A DNA stretch of 64,000 bases from Collybia mongolica (GCA_013420905.1 JAAXNY010000005.1:1860001-1924000), one strand, 5' to 3'; shown: positions 22,323-35,975, numbered from the stretch's first letter. Numbers and translations: made by a program. The notes: generated from the letters alone by a model not told the origin.

Positions 22323-23487
22323 ATGGCCCACTCTGAAAGTGCTGCTCATGTCGCACAGCTCTCTGATAGTCTGCACCAGCTCCAGATGCAGCAGGCAGAC
22401 TCTCAAATTGACTCATCAGATCAACCTCAGAAGGACAGCGTGAATGGCGTCCAGGACCCACAATCAGCGACCTCATCCGACATAATTCCTAGAAGACCAT
22501 TATCGCGCGACGGATACGGTTTCCGCAAGTCCGGAATTTCAACACCCATGTCTCCTCTTGCCGACCCGAACAACGTTCAACCTACCCAGATTGGTCGCCT
22601 TGATAGCTTAGTCCCTGACCCGAATGGCCTTGGATGGCCAGGCGAGTTGATCCCATGAGATCCAAGCCTTGGAGTTCTAACTACTTGCGACACAGCGAAA
22701 TCTACCGTTTCTCGACTCAATGCAACAGAAGCGGAGAAACGGGCCCGTGAGCACAAGATGGTTGCGGCAGTCCGTGTAATCCTTGACTGCATTGGCGAGG
22801 ATCCAGACCGCGAGGGTTTGCTCAAGACACCGGAGCGCTATGCCCAGGCGCTTATGTGGATGACGCGAGGATACGAAGAAAGACTAGCAGGTCCAAATAT
22901 CCGTCTAATTTACCTTATGATTCCTCCGCTAATAATATACATGGCAGATGTCATCAATGATGCTGTTTTTGCTGAGGACCATGATGAAATGGTCCTCGTG
23001 AGGGATATCGAAATCTCCAGCCTGTGTGAACATCATTTGGTTCCCTTTACCGGAAAGGTGCGCTGTGTTTATTCTGTCTCTTCGCGTGCCATCCCTAAAT
23101 CGTCGCGTTGGGTTAGATTGCCATAGCCTATATTCCAAACAAACTCGTTCTCGGCCTTTCCAAATTGGCACGAATCGCAGAAACATTTAGTCGCCGTCTG
23201 CAGGTGCAAGAGCGTCTCACGAAGCAGGTGGCCATTGCCGTTCAGGAGGCAATCAAACCTCGTGGTGTGGCTGTTGTTATGGAGGCAACGTGAGTTCTAC
23301 CCACAGCAATAATTCAGCCCTATTTCATATCTCATATCTCATATCTCATATCTACACCAGCCATTTATGCATGACAATGCGTGGGGTTCAGAAACCAGGA
23401 TCAATGACTGTCACGTCATGTATGCTCGGGTGTTTCCGCACACAACAAAAAACCCGTGAAGAGTTCCTCACACTAATGAAGCACTGA
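22323..23487 (+). CDS. FOL2: GTP cyclohydrolase I (EC 3.5.4.16)
   Basis: Converts GTP to 7,8-dihydroneopterin triphosphate, the first step of folate and pterin synthesis. Five exons: 22323-22641, 22696-22890, 22948-23057, 23117-23289, 23361-23487; 307 aa. About 110 N-terminal residues are a disordered Ser/Gln/Pro-rich leader typical of fungal enzymes. The catalytic domain shows [16 protein letters not shown], the zinc and active-site block [63 protein letters not shown] and the second zinc Cys in TSCMLGCF. Intron 1 uses a GC donor (gcgagt); this is the only choice that keeps the frame. Intron 4 contains a heptamer repeat. Confidence 0.95.
23326..23353 (+). repeat. (CATATCT)4 microsatellite in intron 4 of FOL2
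   Basis: Four perfect tandem copies of the heptamer CATATCT lie just upstream of the acceptor of the last FOL2 intron. They form part of its pyrimidine-containing 3' end. Confidence 0.9.
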
Positions 23488-23664
23488 TGAATCATGATAC
23501 CATCAAGGAGCGATTCAACTCGCAAAATTATCTTTTCACAGGTATGATTAATTACTTTAACATGTAGATTGAGCGGAGTTATGTGGATGGGCTATCATTC
23601 AGATTGACCCATAGTATTCCATCATATATTATTACGGTACAGGAATATCGGTATGATACAAATG

Positions 23665-26600
23665 TCAGTCCTTTCTCCCTCGGGATTTATCCCCAGCAAG
23701 AGGATCAATAGGAAGTAGCTTCTTGGCTAGCGCATGTTGATTTTGACTTGGGGTAGTAGAACTATATCTGTGCCGATTGATTCTGGGACGTTTGGGAGGT
23801 TGCATAGGCTCGCTGCTTCCTGATGTGCCTAATGATATGTCGTTCATGTCCTTGTCACGATCTGTTGAAGATAGACATGAATAATTGACATAAATGATAG
23901 ACAGCATACAAACCTGATACGGTCCGCTTCCTGCTGTCACGGTCATCGTCTTTTCTCTGAGGTTCAAGACGATAGGAGTCAGCTGGGGAAGGCTGAGGAG
24001 GCAGGGAACGTGGATGTTCCTTGTCACTAATACGGGAACGGAGGCTCCCAGATCCTTGAGGCCCAATATCCTGGTAAGACTGAGAGTTGTTGCTACCTGA
24101 ACTTGGCGGAGGGCCGTTTGAACTGGGATGATCTCGGTGGCGGTCGCGCCCTGAGGTCGGATCACCCTTGCCTCGCACGACATCGCCGGATGACATGGCT
24201 CGTGGCGCAGATGGGGTAGTAAGAGGAAGAACCTTAGTTGATGATGATGAAGGGCCTTCGGGGATTCGCTTGTCTCCGAGCTGTGTGGGAGTGAGAAGAC
24301 ATTTAAGAGAGTGGAGGCATTCACGTACTTTGTCTGAGGGGACGAGGCGACTGTCGTTGTCGCCCGACTCATCGCGGTCTTTCCTTCGCCTATCAGAGTC
24401 ACGGTTGCGTTCGTGTCCTTCCTTCTCAGGGGGCCTACGGCCGCGGTCATCACGATGGTCTTTGCGTGAACTTCGTTTAGAGTTTCGTTCAGGCTGGTAG
24501 GGTTTGATTAGCGAGAAAGGGGGGTTGCGTGAGTCGTACACTCACGTCATCATCCGGCGCTCGTCTTCGCTTTCCGAGGCCATCCTCAACACCTAGCGAA
24601 CTGCGGTGCCGACCGGGGTCAGGTCGTGTGGGAAGGGTACGATCATCCTGGGGAGCTGGAGGCATTCCTGGCTGTCCACGATTGAGGTCGCGCTCCTTCC
24701 GATTGTCTCGGTCTCTGTCTCGATCTCTATCATCTCTGCGATGACGATCCCTATCTCTGTCCCTATCACGGTCGCGTTCTCGGTCCCTAGCCCTATCAAG
24801 GTCGCGATCCCTGTCTCGCTCCTTTTCTCGGTCCCCATGTCTATCTCGGCCGCGGTCACGTTCTTTATCCCTATCGCCGTCCTTGTCCATGTCCCGTCCA
24901 GAAAGGCGCTCTCTGCCGCTCCTCTCATTACGATTGTGCGTGATACTGTCGCGTCGACCAAGAGTGGCCGCGTGATCTCGTGATTCTTGTCTGCTCTCCC
25001 TGTCACTTCGCCTTTCCTCACGGTCGCCATCATTCCCGCGGTCGGAGCGTGATCGACCTCCGCTAGCACGACTTTCGGAGCTGGCATTTCTTGTGCCGGG
25101 ACGACTAGAGGGTGAAGGTGAGCGATTTCGAGGAGATGGAGCACCTGAACCATTGGGATTCCGTGGCTCAGGCTTCTCTGGCCGACTAATTGACATTTTG
25201 GCAGTTTCTCTGAGTTCTTGGGCAGATAGGGTTTGACTTGGAATTATGGGAGGCGGCATGGTGGGAACGACGTCGGGACGTGATTTTTCTTCGGCAGGAC
25301 GGTGATTACGGGGAGATTGTGGAAGGCCACTCACCGACGGCGACACATGGGTCGGCGAGTCCCTGGCGTTGGCAGGGCTGTTGTACCGCGAACGAGGATG
25401 ATGATTTAGATTAGAATCTTCCTTCGACGATGGGCGAAGATCATTGATATGTGATGGGATGGATGATCTAGGCTCTGTTTGTAGAGCTTCACCAGGAGGC
25501 TTGGGTGATTCACTGCTCTTTTCTGGTCGAACTCTCTTTACCACCTCGGGCCGGGGTATGCTGCCATATGAGGATAAGACGCGAGCAACGAGTGGCAAAG
25601 AAGGAAATACCTATCCATGGCAATTTTAGTGGAACTCAAGCCACTTTGTTTATCAGAAGAGCCGTTCGCGAGTTGCGCGCGAGGGGCGGAAGGTGCCGAA
25701 TTTGTTGGTTGGCCCGTGGAGCGCCTCCCATCACCAGTGGGGACGGCTTGAGAACTTGGTCCATTAGGGGCTGTAATATGGTTACGGCTTTTATCGTTCC
25801 CTGTAGGTGGTTTGGGAGAAGAGGTCGATGTAACTGGCAGCTGTGATATAGTGAGTGAGCTGACCTCACGCAACAGGTTGTGGCGATAGTCACAAACCTT
25901 GGTAAAGGGCTTTGGCATTGCCCAAAGTGCCTCTCTCTTCTTAAGGCCGGCCGAGTAACTGTATTTCATGTCAGAAAGAGGCAGAGAGAAAATAGATGAT
26001 ACATACGCTCTACCAAGAATCTTAAGATCACCACGCTCCTCAGTTTCGAGGAACCGATCCATGGCTGCATCAAGACTTGCACCAGTATCAGTCACCGCAG
26101 CTAGGGGGAAAACAGGCAAAATCTCTTTCATGACGATGATTGCGTTATAGACATGCATAAATTCGCCTGTTTGAATACATTCTGCGAAGCACTATGACCA
26201 CGCGATTAATCGCGATATAGGGTAATATGGGTTAAGACATTACCTTTCCAAGCTTCTTATGCCACTTTCGAAGGACCCTTTGAAAACTTGCCCAATCCAA
26301 AAGATTGTCCAACGCAGCGGTCTTATTCCAAGTCCGTTGGAGTCCAGGGTTATAGATGAATTTCCCGCCGACTTTGATTCGATTGTCTGCTATATATAAC
26401 TGTTCGTCTAGGTGCCACTTGTGAAGATCTGACAGTATTCCCGATAAAAATCGACCTTGGTGTTGGTTGTTGTAGTGATAAAATCATGATTGCTCTGATA
26501 GTACACATACCATAATTATGAGCTTCGTACTCGCTACAGGAGAACAAAACAACCTTCACGTGGTCCCCCAGTAGCTACAGTTTGTAAGTACGCATGAAAT

Positions 26601-29600
26601 GGCCCGAGATAGAGAAATATCACCTTGTCATAGCACATTAATGTGTGGAATCCAGGAGTGCCTTGCGTGTGTAGGACTTTGATGAACTGAGCGCAGAAAT
26701 CGGCGTCCATAGGTGACAGAAGACAACGTGGTTGTATACAGTGTTCAATCAAGGCACCAACCAGAGGTATTGACTTCGTCGCTATGGAATAGGATTAATA
26801 AAATTTTATGCAGGTGTTTAGTACCCTTACAATGTGCGAACCAATGCTGTTTTTCACGAGCCAGCCGTTTCATTGTAAAGGCCCGAGATACGGTTTGTTC
26901 CTTGAACTCTTGCGCAAGGGTATTGACAAACATATTGTAACGATCACGACGCGTTCGGTGCGAAGATGCTGTCAATCGTTTCGTCCGGTCGGCTGAGCGG
27001 TCGGCTGCGATGTACTTGGAGTCCTCTTGACGACTCAATGCACGTAGAGCAGCACCCTCTTCGTCGTATTTCGCTGCGGGTGGCGATAGATCATATGTGG
27101 ATAGTTGCCAGAATGTCAAGTAGAACCCGGGTCTGATCACAGTTTAGAATTATAGTTCATCATAAGGTCCCAAATACGCACCCAATTGCCTCATATGCGT
27201 TCCCTGGGGCAATCTTCTTGATGTCATCAAACAATGCAGATAGTTCTGGAAGCCAGGGACTCTGTGAATGGGTCAACCTCCAATGCAAAAGCAAAGAAGC
27301 ACAACTAACTTCTGGAGCCTGAGGAGTGGAGGCTGCAAAGACTGGCTCCACCTCCATTGCAACATCCTCTTGTTTCTCTTCCACGGGAGGTTTTGATTCT
27401 ACTGAATCAAGAGGGATAGGATTTAAAGCAGGAGAAGCAACACGGGAGGCCGTCGCAGCCTCCCGCTTAGCCGTCAAAGCTGCTTTGAGCTGCTTTTCGG
27501 CTTCCTCATTGGCCATCCGTTCCTGCTCTTGCATTGCCAACGCTGTTGTCTAATTACTTAAGTCAGAAATGGCTCGACCATCACAGTGGGAGTGAACCGA
27601 CCAAGAGTGATGCGTGCAGAACTGGCCGGATGATCTGCATGCAGATGGGCGCACATATGCCATAAACCTCACCAAGTTCTGCAATGGATGGTAGAACCTT
27701 TGCTGCATAATCCTTCTGAGATATAACGGACGGAGATGTAAGAAGCTCCAAGTATTGCAATAGAACACCATGAGTCTGAATAATAATTTAAGACAATTCA
27801 AGCTTCACTAGCAACAAAGGCTTACCGTGTCATATAAACTTGCTAGGGATTTCAGGTGAGTATCAGGAGCTTTGAAAACGCAGGCTTGGCGCTGTTGTGC
27901 TACTTGTATGAGAAGAGGCAAGGCCAATGATGACTCTAAAAGACTTCTTCCTAGTCGCTGGGGACCTTTGAGCACAGCATCTCCCGGATCGAGTCTTGCT
28001 CCACGAGTGGTGGACGCCACGGACTCAATTCGTAACACAGGACCACCAGCCATAGCAGCAACCTGAGAGTCCGACAAGCTCGGCAACGGCTCAATTCCCG
28101 CCATCTTCCAAATCAATTCCCGAAGAACGACGAGTTCCGTGGTTTGACCGTTATGAAGCTGATGGACAACATATTTCAAGACAGGTGTCAGATCTGCACT
28201 ATATCTCCTGAACAACATGCCTGTGAAGGAGGCGAGACCTGACCGAAAATAAGCGAACCGCATAATGATCCACCGGAGATAACGCACTTTGAAGCCAGTC
28301 AGTCGTGTTTACGCCGTCGTCCTTTAGTCGCTCCTTGTTTGGGTTCGCGAGTGCATCAAGGATGATGAAGACAAGGACATCGAATCCCATATTGGTAACG
28401 TATCGAAGAGCTTGGATAACGACATTTGCCAGATTATCATATGCCATGATCTGGTTAACCGCATTCGTGAAGAATATGCATGGATTCGAGTGTGCCAGTT
28501 TCGCGACCGTCCCTGATAATGAATCGATTGTGTTGTGTGAAAGTCGACGCAGTATACCTTTTGATTCTCTGTCGGCCTGCACCTGCCGGATTCGTAGTTC
28601 GGGGTGAGACCTATAAACGGTCGCTTTCCATTCACCATAGAGTCGCCAACGAGACGTCGTCTCATATTGTCGAATGATATTCCAAACCTCGACAGTGCAG
28701 ACAGCATTTCCTCGAATCAAAGGAAGTGCAGGAAGCAGATAAACACGAAGGATTTTGAACCAAAACAGGCGTATGGGGTGTTCAGGATCAGGGTCGCCAC
28801 TGGGTTTCTTTGTCGTAGGGTCAATGGGTACCTATTAAGTACTTTAGTTACGCAAATAATGGTATAAAGGAAGGTAATCACTGTGGACTGCAAGTGTGTC
28901 CGTCCAAGGCGCAGGAACTTGGTCAAGAACAGTGGATCACGCGAAACATGAATCCCGATGAACTTCATCAAAGGTTCCATGACATCTTCCAGATCACTTA
29001 ATGACGAACATACTGGCACTTGTTCTATCCAATCAGGGAAGAAGAAAATAAAGTCGGTAGTGCTCGTGCTCGGTGGAGTTGGTGCCCAGAGTGTAAGAAC
29101 AGGTTTGCGGGTTGCAGGGTACGCCGCACCCCCTGATGTATAGCGAGCTCGAGGTTGATTGAAACTGGAATTCCTTTCCTTTGTAACCAATGACGATTCA
29201 TATAGTGAGGATATGGATAATTTCATTATCCGAATCATGAGATCAGCTATCTCGGGTTGGGCGTCTACCAGCCACGGAAATTTGGAAAGGATGGCCAACG
29301 CAGGCTTAAGTGCGCCTACTGCAAGAAGTGCAGTCAGAAGACCAACTTTTTGGTTGACGTCCTTGGGCTCGGTGACTTTCTTTATCTCCACAGGAGTCGA
29401 CGCTTTGAGCTTCGATTGAGAACTTGAGGCTGATTCCAAAGGGGCGGCCATCGCAAGCTGGCTAATCTTTGCCCCGGATATCCTAGACTGGACATCCACA
29501 ATATATGCCTTGCGGACATTATCCATGTCTTCATCGCTGGGTAAAATCTGACACAAAGTTCTTTGATTTAACGGAAAGTGGTAGAAAAACGGTTACGTAC

Positions 29601-31003
29601 GTGAGGATACAAGTCTTCCAACGTGACAAATCCCTCACGAATCAGGATACCAGCAGTCAAGTAAAGGTTTTTCGGCGTCGCCTCACTGACTTCCGCAGAC
29701 TATTCTGTTGTAAGAATGATAGATACCAAAGAATATATAACACATACGTGATAATATGCAAACTTAAATCCCAAGACTTGGGCTAACACCCGAGGACTAC
29801 TACCACTGGAAACGGTCACAGCGTCCCGCTTTCGCCTATCCACCAACGTGAGAACCTCATCCAAAGTTTTGTCTTTAAATGATCCAGGAACTAGGTCAAC
29901 AGCCATGGTACCGCTACCTGCAGTGGGACGGCTATACGAAGCTGACCAGGGGGAAAACGACAGGAGTGCCACGAAAAAGCTGTAATGGGAGGCGAGGTGC
30001 ACAGAAAGAACATCGAGGATAATGTCCAGAGCTCTGTTCGGGTCTAAGTCGAAATACCCGATAAGACTTATCACCTTCTCCCAGACTGGACGAGCGCGAT
30101 CTTCGATGGCAGAGTACGACTCAGTCGGCCGGCCGGTGGTTGACGCATGTGCCGGGCCCAAGCTGCTTGTTAATTCCGCGGTCAACTTGCTGTAACCCTC
30201 TGATTGTTCTCTGAGAAGGTTGAACTTGTTCTGCTTGTAACTGCGTGGAAATTGGTTCGCTGGTCGTTAAATTAGTGATAGTACGACGCACAATAAGCCT
30301 GTTCGAGTTCTAATCTCCTTCTTGTCAAGCGACACCTTGTCTGCTATGAGTCCTACAGTCGCAAGGACAGACGAATCTAGCCGCTCCCGACAAAAATCTG
30401 GATTTACAATCCCAGAATCCTGAATTCATTCACGGTAAGTGTTTAAGTCCTCTAGTAAACACACACACCAGAAATCTCTTGACAATCACTTGAATGGTTT
30501 CCTTGTCAAGCTCTGCATTTTGCTTGGCCTTTTTCGCTTGCGAGAGGAGTGCGGATACAGTAGCATTCGGCGCTCCCTGGTCACCACCAGTCGCAAGGGC
30601 AATTTTGGCATCTGCCAGAACCTCATCTAGCTCCGCGTCAGCTGACCACATCATATCCACAAGTTGTTCTCCAAAGATTGTAACATTGGACGACATGGCT
30701 GAAGAAGTGGAGGGTAGGTCATCAAGCACCGATTGCACGAAACCAATGAATGCATCCGCCGAAAGGGTGTATTTTGGCGACCATGTGTGAAGGACTGAGC
30801 ACAGTAGTGTATGATAGGCAGTTGTTAACACGTCGACGCAGCTTGGATTCGAAGGGTTACAATGTGGCGCAATAAGAGTGTTTCGACTGCAAAATTTGCC
30901 AGTTCAAACAACCACGTCTACGCATATGAGGAACTCACCACTCCGACTCGCCCCCTTTCAACCATGTAGCAACATATTCCCGAACACTGTCCACAACATC
31001 CAT
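23665..31003 (-). CDS. THO2: THO complex subunit 2 (THO2/THOC2)
   Basis: Largest subunit of THO/TREX, coupling transcription to mRNA export and preventing R-loops. The gene covers 7.3 kb in many exons. It starts MDVVDSVREYVATWLKGG at 31003 and ends at 23665. Recognisable blocks include the N-terminal helical region (LGFKFAYYH, DLDPNRALDIILDVLS), the central ELRIRQVQADRESKGILRRL and DALANPNKERLKDDG, the block FYLTFWQLSTYDLSPPAAKY with ADRTKRLTASSHRTRRDRYN, and the conserved MHVYNAIIVMKEILPVFPLA with KEERGDLKILGRAY-like spacing. The last ~700 residues are disordered and charged, with long Arg-Asp runs and a basic end. Exon joins in the middle were not all resolved. Its neighbour FOL2 ends convergently 177 bp away. 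Confidence 0.9.
24690..24880 (-). repeat. Arg-Asp dipeptide-repeat coding tract in THO2
   Basis: A run of degenerate 6-nt units (CGN-GAY, plus-strand pattern such as cggtccctatctcg) encodes mostly alternating Arg and Asp/Glu over about 60 residues of the THO2 tail. Codon variation between units shows selection on, or age of, the peptide repeat and not a recent microsatellite expansion. Confidence 0.8.
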
Positions 31004-31656
31004 CAGACTTGTTCCCTCAAAAAAAGGAGCTTGAATGGGTGGTATTGTTTATAATTGAAACCGCTCAAGGGCGGAATGTGGCGAAGGTGGTGATTAGTTG
31101 TGGGTTGTTTGCTAAGCACTTCCGGCCCCATGATGGGCCATCACTAAAACCATCCCCTTATAGTAAGTTAATCATCTAACGACCACCTAAGTACGCGAAG
31201 ATTTCCAAAAATTGGGCTTGACGAGATACAAGATCTAGTCAGGGGAATGCGAGAAACAAAGTTCTTTCAACTGGCCGAACTGAACGTCGACAACACGCCA
31301 ATTTCGACAGGTTACTTGGAACAAGTTCCTAGTGGGCTTAATCTGCACATGTCATGTTGAGCTGAGCTTCTAGATTCTCCGAGCGTCCGTTTTTCCGGAA
31401 TATCGCTCCTACAGCGGGCCAAAAGGTGCATGGAGCTGTTACCACACAGCAATTCGAGCCCGAGCAGACTTATGCGTGTGTACGCGTACCTTTCTTGGCC
31501 GGGCTATCTTGCCCCGAATGATGACCGCCAAGTCTCGGTGCATCATTGATCCTTCGTAGCATGTGGGTTCTGCTCCGCCTGTGTGAACACTATATATACC
31601 ATGCATGTGCTTGTATGTCGGTTTTGTAGAAGCCTCTTCTTCCTCCACGACGCGAT
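31004..31656. other. Divergent intergenic region
   Basis: About 650 bp between the starts of THO2 (-) and the GH105-like gene (+). It holds both promoters. A sequence reading TATATATA near 31590 precedes the GH105-like start by about 65 bp and is a possible TATA element. No gene is seen. Confidence 0.45.
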
Positions 31657-33125
31657 ATGGCCCCTTGGTTTACAGGCTTGCTCACGGCTTCAAGCGCCCT
31701 CTCGCAACCAAGCTTGAGCAACAATACACTTGCCAAAGTTCGTTCGAGGCTTATAGAGAGCTCAAAAGCCAGGTGAGCCCTCGATCCCGTTTTAGTCGTC
31801 TCACCTTTTGAATGTGTTTGCAGTTGGGAAATTGGTACTGCGGCACAGGCTCTGACAGAGTTCTCTTGGCCAGCATTGTCTGTCTTTGAAAAAAGCGCGT
31901 TCCCTCCTCCCACTCATCTCAATGCAGCACTGAACGCATCCGATGTATTGGAAATTGCCGTCAAGTAAACTATGTGTTCATGTGTCAGTATCAACAAGTG
32001 TCTCAATTGTAACCTCGTTAGGACCGTGTCAACAAAGCCTGCCGATTCTCTTCCATTAATTGCAGAACAGGGATCAGCCGCCGATCCTGCCAGTACGTGA
32101 TATTCCCTCACGGGCTTAGTTCACCGTTGACAGTCCCTTCTGGCTTCAGGCATCGGCGTCGCTGTACTTCTGGCCAATTGGACACGCCCGGATCTATCGG
32201 TCACAACATTTTCGAAGGCTGCGAGTGGCCAACTGGAGCATCTTCTCCACAGCACACCCAGGTCAGCTGAGGGGGCTATTTCTCACAGGCAGGACGAAGT
32301 TCAACTATGGTATTTATACCTTCATTTAAAATCAAATGTTTTTCTCAGATGATCTGTTCAGGGCCGACTTCATCTACATGGTCCCCCCTTTCATCGCGTA
32401 TTACGGTGCCTTAGAAGGTGGTTATGGAGCACGAGCCTTGTTACAAGTAGCATATGACCAATGCAGGCTCTACCGAGATGCACTTGGGGATCCCTCTGGC
32501 TTGTGGAGACACATCGTTCTTGGGAGTTGGCAAGATGATAGCCACTGGGGTACAGGTACGGACCTCATAACATTATGCATCACGCATATGACTTGATATG
32601 GTACTTTTAGGCAACGGTTGGGCGGCGGCTGGAATGCTCCGCGTACTTCACACACTCAACCACTCCTCTGAGGCACAACACTTTGTGGAGCAACAGAAAA
32701 ATCTCACCAAATGGATTAACGAGATTACCACCGCTTCATGGTCATATCAAGTAAGATATATATCTTTTCATGTTAATGACGTATCCTGAGAAAAGTTAAA
32801 TTCTCAGAAAGATAACGGAACATTATACAACATCATTGATGATCCTAACTCTTTCGCTGATACTGCCTCAACCGCTTTGCTTGCATCCGTCACATATCGT
32901 ATGGCTGCATTTACGAACGACACAAGCCACATACCGGCTGCTAACAAAGCCCTGAAGCTCATCAAGAACAGCATTGATGGTGATGGCTGGCTTCAAGATA
33001 CGACAAACCCTTACACTTTCCATACACCCACTGAGCAAGGCGGCCACAGTCCGGAATCACAAGCATTTATACTCTTGCTTCATTCTGCCCATAAAGCATG
33101 GATTAAGTTCATCTCCCGGAAGTAA
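31657..33125 (+). CDS. Secreted GH105-like six-hairpin glycosidase
   Basis: Seven exons: 31657-31772, 31824-31964, 32022-32092, 32150-32309, 32362-32555, 32611-32750, 32808-33125; 379 aa, the usual size for the family. The start is MAPWFTGLLTASSALS, a likely signal peptide. Family landmarks are DEVQLWADFIYMVPPFIAYY (with the expected catalytic Asp of WxD), ALLQVAYDQCRLYRD, DSHWGTGNGWAAAGMLRVL and the C-terminal GGHSPESQAFILLLHSA. GH105 enzymes are unsaturated rhamnogalacturonyl/glucuronyl hydrolases acting on pectin fragments. Several NxT/S sites support secretion. The exact substrate is not known from sequence. The exon 4-5 join was set to an internal cag (32361), because the upstream one creates a stop. 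Confidence 0.88.
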
Positions 33126-33875
33126 TAAACATCATGGTTCAAATTAGACCGTGGATAGATGTGTGCGTGGTGAAATTGCACATGTTTATTTCTTGCCACA
33201 ATGTAAATTATCTTCTGTACTGCCTATGTAGAGTAGAGGTGGTACGCGATGTCATGGGATACTAGTGTACATTGTAGGCCAGTAGAAGTGTAGCATACTT
33301 TGAGCAGATGGTTAGTTACTTTTCGCCGTCAATCCCCCGAGCGTTCAACGAGGTTCATGCCCTTTTGTAACACCGTCCTCATGAACGGAGACATGAGCGT
33401 TGAGAGCGGTATGTATTACACAAACACTAATACAATGTAATAGCATTGCCAGTCTCCAGGTTGTATTGATGTGCACGTGATCTTTTATTAAAAGCTCGCC
33501 GACTCAGACTTGCTCCTGACCTTAGTAGGCTTCAGCCCTCAGCCCTAAGATGGATTGTGCTCACTTATCGTTAGTCCACCTTGTGTTTATCAACCAGGCG
33601 ATTAAAACCCGCCAGCGCATGACCGTCTCCAAATGCAAGCAGGTTAATTTTAGTATGTGATAATAACATTCAATAGTGCTGATGGGGCAGGGAGCCTTGA
33701 CAGTGACAGGCACGTTCCCATGTCCACAAAAAGACGCGCGAAGAATCATGATTCTGATACTACCGTTCAACTACCACTTCCTCAACATATACGTTCTGAG
33801 CATATACGATATCCCCTGCTCCTCTAAAAATTCTTGTCTGTCCTCAACGCGTTTATATCAAATTCTCCCAGTTGC
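33126..33875. other. Intergenic region
   Basis: About 750 bp between the GH105-like gene and the antiporter, both on the plus strand. It is AT-rich. It should contain a terminator and the antiporter promoter. No coding pattern is seen. Confidence 0.45.
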
Positions 33876-35975
33876 ATGGCCAACGTAGAGAAAAATACGC
33901 CAGCACCCCGGCAACGCACGTTCACCGGACGTCTAGACGACGAAGAATCAATAATTAACGACAGAACATCCCAAAATCCCCTCCAAGACCGATCGACCTC
34001 AAATTCTCCTTCAGGGAAACGTCTGAGGCGAATCGCAGACACCGAAGGCTTATATCGATTCTGGCGCAGGTTCACGCGGCATGGAAAAAAGAATATCGGA
34101 GTGAAGGACAGTTTACATGCTATCGTCTTCTCATCGTGTACGTCATTGCCAACACGTCAAAGCGATCTTGCTATTAAACACCTTCTAGGGTTGAACCTGT
34201 TCCTCGTTTTTATACCCTTGGCATGGGTAGGGCACTTCTACACGAGGCATGCCTGGCCTCATGAACTCACATTCACTTGTAAGTTTATGTATCAACTTCT
34301 ACTTTACCTCTCTGAGGTATTTTCAGTATGTTTCCTTGCAATCGTTCCGCTCGAGCGATTGTTCGACTATGGTGGTGAACAAATGGCTTTCTATTGTGGA
34401 AAGGACCTCGGGGACCTTGTAGTGGTGACTTTGAATAAGTGGGTCTGCTAGCTAGTGACAGTTTTGAAGCTGAATTTTGAAATCATATAGTGTGGTGGAA
34501 GCGACTCTTGGCATCATTCTATTAAAGAAATGCGAGTGAGTATTTCATTTCAACCACAAAGGAAATAGCCATATTTTATGAATTCGTTAGGCTCAAGTTA
34601 TTGCAATCAACAATCATCGGTAAGGCCAACGTCTATGTCGTGCACAACGTTCCTGAAATATGTGATCAGGTGTGATTGTACTACACCTTCTTTTGATACC
34701 AGGAACCGCCTTTATCACTGGAGGTGCTCGCATTTTAGAACAAGAACTACATCCCCATCTTGTGCAGTTGAACCATTCATTATTGACTATCGGGTTTGTC
34801 ATTGTTATTACACCTCCAGACGAACACTCACTCTCTTATAGTGTCATGAGTCTTCTACTTCCGGCCGCCTTTTTCGCAGCCCTGGATCGAGGTGCGGCTG
34901 CCGATCTTACCCCTGGCGCTGCTGCAAGCATTATCAATGACACGACCCGACATAATCTTCTCCAGATAAGTAGGGGTTTGGCTATTATTCTCCTCCTAGT
35001 GTGAGACCATCTGCATTTTCCACTTAAGCAAGAAAGTTCTGAATATGGTTCTGACAGTTATATTTGCTCTCGTATATTCCTGCACAACCCCCCAGGCGAC
35101 GATAATGCTTTGCGTTTGCATCCTCAAGCCTCAGCTGCATTGAAACATGAAGAAGAGCATTTAATTACCACAGACCCTGAGGTAAACCAATGGGTCTGTA
35201 TCGTCATGATCCTGATCAGCATTGGGATTATGGCCGCCACCGCAGAATGGGTGAGTGCTTCCACTTAACCTCATGCAAGGCACTGAGTTGTGTGGCATCA
35301 GCTTGTAGAAAGCATTGAGTTTGTGAGGGAAGAAGGACACATCGGAGAAGAGTGCGTACCATAATCATTTTCTTTCTGGTTCTATGACCAACTATTGCCA
35401 GATGGTTTGGCCTGATTCTCTTACCAATTGTCTCGTTTGCCGCGGACGGCTTCGTGGCAATCATGTTCTTTATGCGATATGTCATTCGACATTTCTTCCA
35501 CCAGCCGGCGCCGCCTGTTTTACTCGCGAAAGCTCGAGCTATAGACCTCAGCATACAGTTTACTCTTTTTTGGATGCCATTTATCGTTCTACTGGGTTGG
35601 TGGACGAACAAGCCAATGTCTCTTCTCTTTGGTTCGTATTTTTATTATTGCCTCACATATATACTTATTAATACGCGATCAAAGATTTCTTTGAAGTTTC
35701 AATCCTTCTAGGCTCTTGCTTTATAGTCAATTACGTGACGGCCGATGCGAAGACGAATTGGGCAGAAGGATATGCGATGGTGTCGTTCTATCTAATGATC
35801 GTAAGTGCTTACCCTGCCAGATACTGTTTCCTCTTCACACTTTTTTCTTTAGGCCCTTTGTGCATGGTTTTACACAGGCCAAAAAGAGATTGAAATTTTA
35901 CTCACATGTCACGAGAGTGTACAGGAAGCATTGACGAAGGCAGCATCGGGCGTGGTGGAAGGACATCACGGTTAA
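33876..35975 (+). CDS. CaCA-family cation/proton antiporter (CAX/VCX1/VNX1-like)
   Basis: Multi-pass membrane exchanger, probably vacuolar or endomembrane, moving Ca2+ or monovalent cations against H+. Twelve exons: 33876-34137, 34189-34278, 34327-34438, 34491-34535, 34591-34619, 34670-34793, 34842-35000, 35058-35250, 35302-35351, 35402-35631, 35685-35800, 35853-35975; 510 aa. A polar N-terminus of about 85 residues precedes WLNLFLVFIPLAWVGHF. The first alpha-repeat shows LNNVVEATLGIILL, with the conserved acidic residue. Other landmarks are GTAFITGGARILEQEL, LLLPAAFFAALDRG, EWLVESIEFVREEGHIGEEW, LLPIVSFAADGFVAIMFFMR, AIDLSIQFTLFWMPF and NYVTADAKTNWAEG. The ion specificity is open. A decayed copy lies immediately downstream. 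Confidence 0.9.
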
